Shown: piece after piece, positions 35,610 to 50,942 of the stretch
Layout of the letters: each line of letters opens with the position of its first letter
Numbering within the stretch: position 1 is the first letter of the stretch
Source of the DNA: Rhizomys pruinosus
Lineage: Eukaryota; Chordata; Mammalia; Rodentia; Spalacidae
Length of the DNA: 64,000 bases
Direction of reading: 5' to 3'
Assembly (NCBI GenBank): GCA_009823505.1
Contig: VZQC01001600.1
Location: 312,929-376,928, forward strand
Made by a program: the position numbers and the translations under genes
The notes under the pieces: generated by a model
What the model saw: only the letters and a program-made list of their open reading frames with translations
Told to the model about the DNA's origin: nothing
Database searches by the model: none

Positions 35610-35660
35610 CTGGTTCCTGGCTCCTGGCACCTGGCTCCTGGCACCTGGCTCCTGGCTCAG
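35610..35660. repeat. 14-bp minisatellite before Uroc1 exon F
   Basis: About three rounds of CTCCTGGCACCTGG in the polypyrimidine-side sequence of the exon F acceptor. Repeated at 52242-52292. Confidence 0.9.
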
Positions 35661-35689
35661 GCCCTGCTGGCCTTGTCCTCTCCTCGCAG

Positions 35690-35756
35690 GTATGGCCAGA
35701 TGACAGCAGGCAGCTACTGCTACATCGGTCCCCAGGGAATTGTCCATGGCACAGTG
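35690..35756 (+). CDS. Uroc1: Uroc1 exon F (unit 1)
   Basis: 67 nt, acceptor TCCTCGCAG, donor GTGAGA. It completes Met, then YGQMTAGSYCYIGPQGIVHG and TV. Clean, no indels. Confidence 0.95.
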
Positions 35757-35848
35757 GTGAGATGGGCACAATGGGGAGTGGAGGAGGGGGTCCCCTCAGG
35801 TGGATGTGCTAGGGTGGAGGGTGAGCACCCTGCCTCTCCTGCCCACAG

Positions 35849-35970
35849 CTCACTGTGCTGAATGCTGGCCGCCGGTACCTGGGCGTCGAGGACTTGGCAG
35901 GGAAAGTCTTCGTCACCTCTGGGCTTGGCGGGATGAGTGGGGCTCAAGCCAAGGCTGCAGCCATTGTTGG
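35849..35970 (+). CDS. Uroc1: Uroc1 exon G (unit 1), last Uroc1 exon present
   Basis: 122 nt, acceptor GCCCACAG, donor GTGAGG. It encodes LTVLNAGRRYLGVEDLAGKV and FVTSGLGGMSGAQAKAAAIV. SGLGGMSGAQ is the conserved NAD-binding glycine motif of urocanase. All later exons, including the one with the catalytic cysteine, are absent. About 40 bases downstream the sequence switches to garbled Sec23a intron. Confidence 0.95.
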
Positions 35971-36008
35971 GTGAGGTAGTCTGCATGGGGTCACACTTGA
36001 TGAAGTTT

Positions 36009-39000
36009 CCCTGTAGCCCCAGCTGTCCTGGAACTCACAATGTGAATCAGGCGTGGCTTTGAACTCACCAGAGATCTGCCTGCCTCTGCTTCCTGAGTGC
36101 CTGGATTAAAAGCGCGAAGGGCGGCCTGACGCTGCAAGGTACCCTGCCCTGAGGCCCCGAACCTCTTGTAGCCCATTTCTCAACGTGTGAGTTCTGTTTT
36201 GGTGGCATTTTGACACAAAGGTAGACTATTATGAGTTTTCAATCGCAGATTTACATTATATTTAACATCCCTGGCCTTCTACTCCTGTCGCTCCTAGTTA
36301 ACTACGTCATTGATAGGCTATCATGACATATATGCACTATATTCTCCTCGTACCTCTTTTTTCTCTTTTTTCTCATATTTTCTGCTTCCTATCCCAGCGC
36401 TTCGTCTTCCTTCCGCGGTGTTTACGTTAGAGCCTCGGTGGCCTGGAATTCCTCCCTATTTCGTTAGACCCGCGCCTGGTGACTCCCTTACACCGTATTC
36501 AGCGCGATTTCCTCTGCTATAGCGTCCCTACGCGATAGATATGCTCCCGTTTGGTATGGACCCTGAGATTGATCCTCACTGGTGTGATGACCAAAACAAG
36601 AGTCCACATAAGAATACAGGACAAGGTGGGTATGTCCGAATGGAACCTTCCTTCCCATTCCCTTGTTATACTCCTCTCCTACGCTTTCCTTGGCGTGGTA
36701 GCGCTCAGTACACTGGTTTCCATCTCGTAGGATCCTCCTGGTTCCAGTGACTTCCCAGTCTCCCTAGCCTTCCTTCTGTCTCCTCCAGGCCCAGTTGAAG
36801 ACGGGTCCAACTAACCACTCACACTAATGGCGGCCCTTCTTGATGGCGTTCTTTTCCATTCACATTAACGCAGTGCTCTTGTTGCCTGCGCAGCAGCCCA
36901 TCCTGAATTATCTAGTTACCCCATTGCGCCATCCACTGTTCTCCTTCCGTTCGTGCCTCCAACTGCCCATCCACCCCTGCTAATCCCTGTTCTTTTTACA
37001 GGGCATCACCTCCCTCCCTTCCTTCCTTCCTTCTGTCTTTTCCTACTCAGGCACACCTCTTCCTTCACGCCATCCCTCCTACTCTTACTACCATCTACCC
37101 CATCCAGATCCTTCCAGCACCAGACATTCCACTGCCGTATCTACCCACTCTCGCTCTATAGTGTAAATCAAACCCCTCGCATACATTAACTACCACATCA
37201 TATGGCCAATAACTCTTTATCTTCCAGGCTCCTCCCTTTCCTTCTCATTGTCGTTCCTTAGGGGTTAAATAAAGATTACCTACTTCACGAGATTTATGAA
37301 TATGTGGGTCAATTTGATATCATGCGTGTCGTCACATTAAGCATCAGTTGCTCTCCCTCACTCCTATCCTACACTCTTCTCTTCTTCCTTATCCTTATCT
37401 AGTCCCTATCTCAACTCACTCCTCCTCCACGTTAATATTCTTCTTCATCTGGGTGTTCACTTCCTTAGATACTAGAGCATCCATCCACATATAAGGTCCC
37501 ATATACGTTATTTAACTGCATGGCAAGGATGTTCACCATACCTAAATCGTGCTGTCTGTGTTCCATGCCCTTGCTGACTTGCTGTACAAGTGCGATCTGT
37601 TAAATGCTGAACTCATGTGTTTGTGTGTGTATCTTGTCTGGTCTATCATTGTCGCATCTTCATTCACACGCAAACATTTCGCACCTCTACATCACATCGA
37701 CCTTTTGGTAGTGTTTTAAATGAACCCAAGCAGTGTGAGTGAGGAACCTAGATGTGAGGTGTGGGGTAGTGTGAAGATGTAGTGGTAGATTGGTTATATA
37801 TTGAGATCGATTGTTCTAAATACCTGCCCTACTGGCTCTCACAGCAAAAATTGGAGCCGAGCTCAGAGTCCCTCCAAAGGACAGAGGTGGTAGCCCTTAT
37901 TGTGTTTTATGACAGGTGTACTGCGTTCATTCCCAGATACATATATTTATCCAGTACATTCTAGACCAGAGCTGATGTTTGGTGGTGGTCGGAGGAGGGC
38001 TTGCCCCTCTTGTGATGGCTACCATTTTACTTATTTGTCTCCCACACATAGGGATAGTGAGGATATGATGCCAATAGACCAGTGGTACAAGTTCCAGTCC
38101 CGCTAAAGAGGAGCACTAATCTTGCATGTTCTAATTAGGAAAGTCTTGATTTTTAAAGGCCATAATAGTTTTAAGTAGTTCTGTAGCTAAATTGAGATCT
38201 TATGCCTTTACTTTTTTGAGAACAGTTCAGGGATTCAATGACTTTAGTTGACCCTAAAAATCGATTTAAGCTTATATTCTATACACCTAGTATTAAATAC
38301 TTAGGTGTTGTTACAATATCTGAACATTAGATTGGAAAGCTCCGTTCCGTCACCCAGCTTAGTATACCTCGAGGTCTTTTTGTCACCACATGTGCTGCTA
38401 GTTCACTGATTTTCTAGTTTATTTAAATTATTCTAATTTTTCGGCTAATAGGTTCCTGTTGTTTTTTTCTAAAAAAATTTAATTAGATCTAGTGATGTGC
38501 GTGCTCGTCCATTTGTAGCCCAACAAAGCTTGGTCAATGGACTGACCTTTCCGAACTCTATAAGACCAGTGCTAGGGCCGTAGGTGTGATAGCCATCCAC
38601 AAAGTAGTGCGTTCCACACTTGCTGGCGCGAAGGCTTCAGCCCATCTGGCGCTCCTGAGTGCTAGGGACTAAAGGGGTGCCGGGTGTCAGATTCTCTGGG
38701 AACTGGAGTCTAAGCGAATGATTTACTTTAGATACCATTGTTGCGGTGCTTGGGAAAGTCCACACAATCACTGGCCGGTTGTGCCTTATGGCAAAGGAGA
38801 CTAAGGTTATGTATTTGCCAAGTCCTTTCTACATGTGCTGATATAACCATACTGTGGGGCATTCTCTCCAGCCGTCCATTTTCCACCCTGTTTTTATATA
38901 CCTATTCTAGACCACAATAGTAGCCCAATATTACAAAGCTAGGAGGATATTCTAGGTCACTATGATCTCCAGTCCAGCCCGTTACCCGTAACATATGTAC

Positions 39001-39545
39001 ATGATCCTTTCCCCCTCATAACAGGAACACGAGTGTTCACCACACACAGACAACTACCCACGACGAAAGCCCACAGCAATTTTTCTCATCGTAGCCATTT
39101 GAAAGAAAAAATTAAAGTAAGAAGCCAGGGGCTGTATGAGAAGAAAAATGAATGTGCTCCCCTATTCCAGGGGGCTTGGTGGCGCCACATTCTGAGACAT
39201 AACACCCTGTCGTCTGGCCCACTAGTCAACAACGCCAGCACCACTCCGCCAATCCACTTACAAGCAGGGGACGATCCACGTCCTCACAGACACAGAGCAG
39301 CCCTGTATCCTATGGGTGGACTGTGCTGAGCTAACCCCGTCTGAAACTCCCTCAATGCCATAGTCGAACTCCACGGTTCCGGAGCAGAGACTGCGAAGAG
39401 AGATCCTCCCGGACGGACCCATCCTTAGCCTCACTCCCTTCCCGCTCGTGCTCCGTCTCGATCCCTCGCCACGTGGGTGTCACCAGTCTGCATCAGACAG
39501 TTATTCCCTAACACATTCCAGAAATATAGATATAAGTTAATGGTT
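36009..39545 (+). repeat. garbled second copy of Sec23a intron (unit 1)
   Basis: An error-laden version of 24478-26710 in the same order. Anchors: GCCCCAGCTGTCCTGGAACT (36018 = 24491); TTTTGGTGGCAT (36200 = 24650); GGGGTTAAATAAAGATT (37261 = 25340); GGAAAGTCTTGATTTT (38139 = 25849); TTCTCTCCAGCC then TTCCACC (38862 = 26246); TTTGAAAGAAA (39099 = 26416); AACCCCGTCTGAAACTCC (39333 = 26534); GCATCAGACAGTTATTC (39490 = 26637). It is about 1.6 times longer than its clean source, so insertions dominate. None of the open frames inside is a gene. Confidence 0.85.
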
Positions 39546-39824
39546 AAAAAACCAAAATAAAAGGAGTAAACAATAGGGAAAGAGAACACAAGTATATGTG
39601 AGTGTTAGATTGGTCTTGAAGACAAAGCTAGTCATCACGTCCGAGCGGTTTCTCCGGATTCCATTTAAATGGGGGAGGGGGTGGGGCCGGGCGCCTGGCC
39701 CTCCACGACAGCCCAGGGCGTGGAAGGCATCGAAAGGGTCCCGCATGGACAGTTTGTGCCTGGAATTGGGGGCTTCCATGAGGCACAACCCCTCCCATGT
39801 ATATAGGTAGGGGGTGCTATGCTC

Positions 39825-43533
<3,709 letters not shown>

Positions 43534-43589
43534 GTTAACAGGAAGGTTGTGTGTTTATGTGTATTGTATATGGATGTCAGTAAGAACTG

Positions 43590-43724
43590 AATAGGAGCAC
43601 CTGAATTTGATTCCAGTACCCAGGAGGTGGTCACAAACATCTTGTAACTTCAGCTCCGGGGAGCTTAGGCCTTCTGGCCTCAGTCACCTCAAATCATGTG
43701 CACATGCCCACACAAACACACAAA

Positions 43725-43759
<35 letters not shown>

Positions 43760-43765
43760 TAAAAT
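43590..43765 (+). mobile_element. B2 SINE, garbled (unit 1), with A tail
   Basis: GAATTTGATTCCAGTACCCA and CACACAAACACACAAAATAA. A better version with its head (GGCTGGGGAGAGATGAGCTG) is at 60108-60330 in unit 2. Confidence 0.6.
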
Positions 43766-43794
43766 TTAATTTATTTTTTTAAAGAGCTTGTTTT

Positions 43795-44391
43795 TTTTTT
43801 TTTTTTTTTCGAGACAGGGTTCCCTTAGTAGGCCCAGCTGCCTGGAACTCAACTCTCTAGACCAGCTGGCCTGAGAACTCACAAGATTCGCCTCGCCATT
43901 CCCTCCTGGAGTGCTAGGATTAAGGTTGTTTTGGTTTTTTTTTTGTTATTTTTTTATTTATTTGATTATTTTTTTTTTAATTTTTGTATGTTGTGTATGT
44001 GTATTTCTTTTTTATGATTTACTATCGATAGGTTGGTGCACCCGTGCTGAATGCCCAGATCTGGAGTAGAGGGTGATTGATTCCCTTGGAAACTGGAGTA
44101 AAAGATGGTTCTTAGCCGCCATTGTTCTGTGGCCTTGGCTGGTGAATCGAACCTGGGTTCCTCTTGCCCTATGAAGCAGTCGGTGCTCTTAACCACTGGT
44201 CCATTTCCTCCAGGTACTTCTTTATTTTTATTATTTTATAAAAAATTTTATTTATTATTAAACGTTGGTGTTTTAAAGAATGTGATGAGAGTTATTCTTT
44301 TGTAGTTACATTAGCAAAAATTGTTAAGATTGTGATTTTGTTTTATGAAATCAGCTGTTGAAATGAAAATAGGTATTCATGATAATACTGA
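43795..44391 (-). repeat. garbled duplicate of the adjoining B1-B2-intron block
   Basis: Error-rich version of 44400-44945: B1 at 43808-43925, B2 at 43930-44215, then AATGTGATGAGAGTTATTCT and GGTATTCATGATAATACTGA. It stops at the N, and the same block then starts again cleanly. Absent from unit 2. Confidence 0.9.
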
Positions 44392-44392
44392 N
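44392..44392. other. single-N assembly join inside unit 1
   Basis: Joins a garbled stretch to its own clean copy, so overlapping sequence was not merged. Confidence 0.93.
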
Positions 44393-44404
44393 TGTTTTTT
44401 GTTT

Positions 44405-44532
44405 TGGTCTTTTCGAGACAGGGTCTCCCTGTAGTAGCCCCAGCTGTCCTGGAACTCACTCTCTAGACCACGCTGGCCTTGAACTCACAAGATCTGCCTG
44501 CCTCTGCCTCCTGAGTGCTAGGATTAAAGGCT
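44405..44532 (-). mobile_element. B1 SINE, antisense
   Basis: GAGACAGGGTCTCCCTGTAG to TGCTAGGATTAAAGGC. In unit 2 the same B1 (60345-60478) is garbled. Confidence 0.94.
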
Positions 44533-44544
44533 AAGTTTGGTGTT

Positions 44545-44780
44545 TTTATTTTATTTATTTTTTTAATTTTATTTATTATTTCTTTATGTGTATGAGTGTA
44601 CTGTCTGCACGTAGGTTGGTGCACCCATGTCATGCAATGCCGCAGAGGTCAGAGGGCATTGGATTCCCCTGGAACTGGAGTCAAAGATGGTTCTTAGCCG
44701 CCATGTGGGTGCTGGGAATCGAACCTGGGTCCTCTGCTAGAGCAGTCGGTGCTCTTAACCACTGAGCCATCTCTCCAGCC
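44545..44780 (-). mobile_element. B2 SINE, antisense
   Basis: GTGTATGAGTGTACTGTCTG to GAGCCATCTCTCCAGCCC. Clean in both units (60489-60725). Confidence 0.95.
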
Positions 44781-45027
44781 CTTTTTATTTTATTATTTTT
44801 AAAAAAATTTTATTTATTATTAAACGTGGTGTTTTAAAGAATGTGATGAGAGTTATTCTTTTGTAGTTACATTAGAAAAATTTTAAGATGTGATTTTGTT
44901 TTTATGAAAATCAGTGTTGAATGAAATAGGTATTCATGATAATACTGAAATTTTGAAATATTGAAGTGGGGTTCTGTATCTGTAAATCTGTGTTGTAGTC
45001 AACTGTGATATTATGGTATAATTCTGA

Positions 45028-46141
<1,114 letters not shown>

Positions 46142-46382
46142 TTTTATTAATTTTATTTATTTCTGTATGTGTATGAATATACTGTCTGCATGCAAGTCTG
46201 TGCACCTGTGTCGTGCAATGCCGCGGAGGTCAGAAGAGGGTCTCGGATTCCCCTGGAACTGGAGTTCTCCTGGAATTGGAGCTTCAGACGGTTCTCAGCT
46301 GCCATGTGGGTGCTGGGGATCGAACCGGGTCCTCTGTAAGAGTGGTCGGCGCTCTTAACTGCTAGGCCATCTCTCCAGCCCC
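46142..46382 (-). mobile_element. B2 SINE, antisense, with 15-bp target duplication
   Basis: Antisense B2 ending GCCATCTCTCCAGCCCC, flanked by perfect repeats AGTAATATGTCTTTT (46127-46141 and 46383-46397). Young, CpG-rich (CAATGCCGCGGAGG). Confidence 0.95.
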
Positions 46383-46397
46383 AGTAATATGTCTTTT

Positions 46398-47215
46398 AAA
46401 ATGAGGCCTAAGTTCTTAAAGTCTTCCAGTGACAGGACACTGCCTGTAGTTGCTCACACAGTTCTTCCGTATGGACCTTTTGTTTCCAGATAGAGATAAA
46501 GCATTAAATATTTCACCTGTGCTTCTTTAAAGCAACAAAAGAGTTGCTCTTTGTAAAGTTAAAAAAAATATGTCAGCAATTAAAAATTGATATAACACTG
46601 CTGAATTTTAAACCTTTGACTTGAATAAAGAAGCTATTTTTTCAGTACAGGCCTGTTTAGCATCATGTGACACGTCATCAGTGCTTCGATTGAGATGGAA
46701 TTGGTTTTGTTTTTGTCGTTGTTTCTTTTTAATAACCTTTCTGGTGTTGGTGACCAAACTAAGTACCTTTTATGTTGACCACCATAACCTTGAGCTCTAA
46801 AATGGGCTTTTTCCGTTTCCTAGACTCCATTTGTCCTAACGTTTACTTACTGTAATTTTACACGCTGTTGTTTCTAGGCTCTTACTAACCATCTGAGTTT
46901 TCCTTTTCTGGATAATAAATTGTGCTCTGAAGTAGCTTGTTTCCTGAGCCAAATGAATTTTTCTTAAACACTTTATTGTTTTGAGGTTCTGAAAAGATGT
47001 TTGAAGTAACTAGCACTTGTGCCTGTGAAATTGCTGTGGTTTGTAGTAAAGTGCTTTCTCCATTTTGCTGGAACTATTGCATTTCAGGTTGTCAATTATG
47101 ACACTAAATTTTGTGAGACACCTTTTTATGACACATCCTTTGTCCATTCTTTGTGCCTTGGTTTTCTCTTGTCTGACACTGAGAATAGCTTTATTCAAAG
47201 GGTAATCACATTCCC
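46398..47215 (+). other. Sec23a intron, continued (unit 1)
   Basis: Unique-looking AT-rich DNA. The 131-codon frame at 47019-47414 spans intron and repeat and has no recognisable domain. Confidence 0.6.
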
Positions 47216-47464
47216 TTGTGCCGCAGGCCAACCCAGTCGGAATTTCTTTCTCTCAGCTGGATATCTTTCACCTGCAGGAAATCAAGTTCTGTACAGGAGG
47301 GCACAGATTCAGGCGAGGAGAAGAATAACTGGACTTGGCACCAGAGAGAGTTTTGGATCTAGTGCGTTTTTACTGAATTCAAGTGAAGTTTTTATAAGTA
47401 ACACAGGCAGGTAACGCAGGCAGCAGAGAGGGGGAAGGGTTGAGCTGACAGGCAGGTAACACAG
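47216..47464 (-). mobile_element. possible antisense LTR-like repeat, cut by join
   Basis: The reverse complement has a TATA-like TTATAAAAAC (47389-47398 on the plus strand) and lies in a GC-richer block that begins TGTGCCGCAGG. The right part continues only in unit 2 (63161-63600). No second boundary or target duplication found, so this is tentative. Confidence 0.3.
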
Positions 47465-47465
47465 N
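47465..47465. other. single-N assembly join between the two units
   Basis: Unit 1 stops at GTAACACAG; after the N, Uroc1 exon A restarts at the same base as after 30833. Confidence 0.95.
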
Positions 47466-47569
47466 CTTCCCACCTGTATCCAGAAGCTGTTGCCCGGGAA
47501 TTTGCTTCAGGAGCTTCGACAGTTCGGGCACATCTACATGTACCGGTTCTGCCCCAGCATTGAGATGAG
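47466..47569 (+). CDS. Uroc1: Uroc1 exon A (unit 2), 5'-truncated
   Basis: Identical repeat of 30834-30937, including the surplus-base region before GHIYMYRFCP. Shared errors mean both units come from the same primary sequence. Confidence 0.9.
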
Positions 47570-48013
47570 GTGAGCACTTTAGACAAGGCCCCAGGAGCAA
47601 GCATCTTAGAGGGGCATACCAGCTCTTCTAGCTGGAGGACCCCGATGGAGGCAGAAGACAGTAGAGTGACACCCTTGTGTGGACAACAAGGGAATAAAAT
47701 TAAATAAAGAAAGGGGCGAAGCGTCCTACTTGACGTGTAACGGAGTTTACTGTCTGCATTGAAGCTTTCGCAGCGCCCCAGCCCGAGCCAGTAAGATCGG
47801 AGGGTCATACTGCTTACTTTTTCTTCAGTGTATAAAACATCTGACCAAAGGCCAACTTATAGAAGAAGAGGTCTATTGGCCTTACAGATCCAAGCCAGCC
47901 GACGACTGGCCCAGGTATACTAAGTCTGCAATACTTCAGAAGCTTATGCTAAAGGGAAACATTTCTCATTCATACCACCACACCAAAGATCCTGATCAGA
48001 TAGATCTCTGGTT

Positions 48014-48422
48014 GTTCTCATTTGCCTTCAACTGCTATGACAAAAAACTCTGACCATACCAATTTTTGGAGGAAAGGGTATATTTAGCTCACAATCTCCA
48101 CAGGCGTCACATCAATCACTTAGAGAAGCCAAGTTAGGAACTCAGGGCTGAAACCCGGAGGCAGGAGCTGGAGCAACAAGGCCATGGAAAGAAGCTGCTT
48201 ACTGGCTTGCCCCTGGCCCATGCTCAGCCTGCTTTCTCCTTTTTATGCAGTCTGGGATCCCCTGCCCAGGGAGTGGTACTGCTCACAGTGGCTTGGGACC
48301 TCCCATATCACTTAACAAATCAAGAAATGCCCCCCCTCCCAGCATGGCCACAGGCCGTTCCAATGGAGGTGATTCCCCAGTGGGGCTCCTCAACCCAGGT
48401 GTTGTTGTCGAGTTGACACTAA
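48014..48422 (+). mobile_element. rodent medium-copy repeat (unit 2)
   Basis: Repeat of 31382-31790. Confidence 0.75.
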
Positions 48423-48931
48423 AGCTGTCTGTCTGTAGGCTTAGAAACTGCACTTTGGGTGTTGTAGCCTGTTTTACAAAGAACCATTTTTCTGAACATG
48501 CCAGAGCCCCTGACTTGTTCTAAAATGATCCTGGGGGAGGCGGAGGGGGCAGGGGCCATCTACTCACGAGACAGGAGCCACTGGACTTGTTGGCACTTGC
48601 CATGGATTGGTGCCCAGGAGTGTTTGATGAGTAAATGAAAGAACAAATCACTAACCCACTCAAAGGTAGAGGGTTCTGGAAAGTCAACTTCCTCTCGGGT
48701 ATGAAGTAGGGGGAGATAGTGGTTGGGGTGTTGGGGTGTCGGGCTGCGCATGTGGGAACTCCAGCACCTGCCCCCCTCTGTACTGAAGCTCCTGAGGAGC
48801 TCCTGGTGCCTGGTCTTACTGTCCACACTTGCGTGGACATTGCCAACTGGGCCACAGCATATGCCAAGCCTTAGTAGGCTGCAAGGCCTGGGAGCTCCCT
48901 TGTCACACCAGCTGTGGACTTACCCTTGCAG

Positions 48932-49025
48932 GGCCTATCCAATCCAGCAGTACCCGTGCCAGACCCGAGCAGCTGCCGCCATCATGCACATGATCATGAA
49001 CAACCTGGACCCTGCTGTGGCCCAG
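48932..49025 (+). CDS. Uroc1: Uroc1 exon B (unit 2)
   Basis: Repeat of 32300-32393: AYPIQQYPCQTRAAAAIMH and MIMNNLDPAVAQ with the same splice sites. Confidence 0.94.
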
Positions 49026-49203
49026 GTAACAGTGGGGAAACTGAGGCCAGTACAGCTCAGAGAAACGAGCCATGAAACCTCGAATGCAGTCACGTAGTGC
49101 AGTCTCTAGACCCTTCTCCCGCTTCTCCCCAACAGTTCCACTGTACCACCACAAGACATTCAAAAGCACGGAAATAAATATGAATTATACATATATAAAA
49201 TTG

Positions 49204-49352
49204 CCTAGGCAGTGGTGATGCACGCCTTCAATCCCAGCACTTGGGAGGTCAGAGGCAGGCAGATCTCTATGAGTACAAAGCCAGCCCGGTCTTCAGAGCA
49301 AGCTCCAAGACAGCCAGAGCTACAAGAAAAGAACAAAAAAAAAAAAAAAAGA
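49204..49352 (+). mobile_element. B1 SINE (unit 2)
   Basis: Repeat of 32572-32720. Confidence 0.92.
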
Positions 49353-49523
49353 CCAAATAAAAAAATCTATAAAATTAATGCAAATAAGAAATATGAAATT
49401 ATGCCAAATACACCTTATAATTTTAAGCGTAGTAGTTCATTACAATACAAGGATGGTTAGTTCATATATCCTTGAATATCTCAACATCATTATTTTTGGT
49501 TTCTCCTTTTATTATAATTACTT

Positions 49524-49747
49524 GGGACTGGAGAGATAGCTCATCAATTAAAAGCACTGACTTGCTCTTGCAGAGGACCCGCTTCAATTCCCAGCACCCC
49601 CATTGTGGCTGCTTACAACCATCCACAACTCCAGTCCAGGTATATTCCAGCCATCTTTTCTGATCTCCCAGGGGCATTGCACCACAACACAAATGCACTT
49701 ACACACATTGCAGGCATTCACACTCATACACATAAAATAAACAATAT
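49524..49747 (+). mobile_element. B2 SINE (unit 2)
   Basis: Repeat of 32892-33115. Confidence 0.92.
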
Positions 49748-50269
49748 TATATTAACTAGTTTCGAGAATTGTCATGCAATTGTGTTTTTATTTGTAGTCA
49801 CGTCCCCCCATCAAGCCCTGTACTGATCTGCCCACCACCCAAACTCTGGCATTTTTTAAGCTCACTGAATACAATTCTTCACTGAATACCAACTGTTACA
49901 GTCCATACACTTTCCCTGTGTTGACCATGGCCTTCGACTGGAATGTTGGTTCAACCTCTTAGGGCCTTTAAAGAAAACTCCCTCTCCCTGTCCTATCAAT
50001 TGCCAATAGCCCTCAGTTTAGGGTGGGGCTTGATGCCCATCCCCCAAGTGGAAATACCCTCAATATTCTATCTTTCAGACTGAATCTTGGATTGAGGATG
50101 TATGTTACACGGACAGCCATGCTCAGTAGCCCACATGGCCAGTGGCTGGCATATATTCTTCAGTGGCTTCTCTTGCCTTCACGCCCTTTCCCCTTTGAGC
50201 ACAGCTGAATGGGGCCTTGCTTTCCCCTGTCCCACAGCCCTATCTCAAACAATGCCGTGTCTTCTCCAG

Positions 50270-50329
50270 TTTCCACAGGAGCTGGTGACCTATGGTGGCA
50301 ATGGGCAAGTGTTCAGCAACTGGGCTCAG
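50270..50329 (+). CDS. Uroc1: Uroc1 exon C (unit 2)
   Basis: Repeat of 33638-33697, encoding FPQELVTYGGNGQVFSNWAQ. Confidence 0.94.
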
Positions 50330-50616
50330 GTACGGTGACCTGGAGGGAGCTCGGGGATCCGTGGCTGCCTGATGTCTGATTCTCCCATACTACTGACCAC
50401 CTGGTAGTACTTCCATAATAAGATGAGACAGGGGTGGCATTATGGAAGGTGCCGGGAGTCCCTGGAGAATAAAGGGGAGCTAGAGAGAGGGGGCTACTGG
50501 ACAGAACCACTGCAGCCTGCAGGAGTCCCTAGCCTGGTATGGATTGGGAGGCCCTGTGGGTGGTTGCCTTTTGCACATCAAACCTACAGAGCTCTTACCA
50601 TTCTTGACCTTTTCAG

Positions 50617-50762
50617 TTCCTGGACCTGCCCATGGTCCCTACCTAGCGAAGGATTGGACTGAGGAGGAAATCAGAATTCTTCTGGTCTGTACAGTGGGAC
50701 ACCCACTGGGCCTCTTTCCCAGCAGCCCTGCTGCCCCACGTCTGATCCTTACCAATGGGATG
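50617..50762 (+). CDS. Uroc1: Uroc1 exon D (unit 2), indel-damaged
   Basis: Repeat of 33985-34130 with the same scattered insertions. Confidence 0.85.
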
Positions 50763-50872
50763 GTGGGTCTGAGGCGGAAGGCATGGAGCCTACCAAGGGG
50801 CTTGTGAAGGGCGTGTGCTGTGGGAACAGCCGGCACCCTCAGCCCCATCCTCCTTCCTCCCTCCTTTTCCAG

Positions 50873-50942
50873 GCCGTCATCCCATACTATTCCTCCAGGA
50901 CCGCCAGAGTATGAAGAAGCTGTTTGCCTTGGGTGTAACCAT
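50873..50942 (+). CDS. Uroc1: Uroc1 exon E (unit 2), indel-damaged
   Basis: Repeat of 34241-34310 with the same insertions; KLFALGVTM at its end. Confidence 0.86.

Noticed and set aside
30834..35970. A functional Uroc1 gene nested in Sec23a
   Set aside because: The first exons and the catalytic half are absent, two exons are frame-broken, and both borders are assembly joins or garbled DNA.
36310..39329. Several 60-98 codon open frames as novel small genes
   Set aside because: All lie in the garbled copy of Sec23a intron and SINE sequence; they are error products and recur only because the block is pasted twice.
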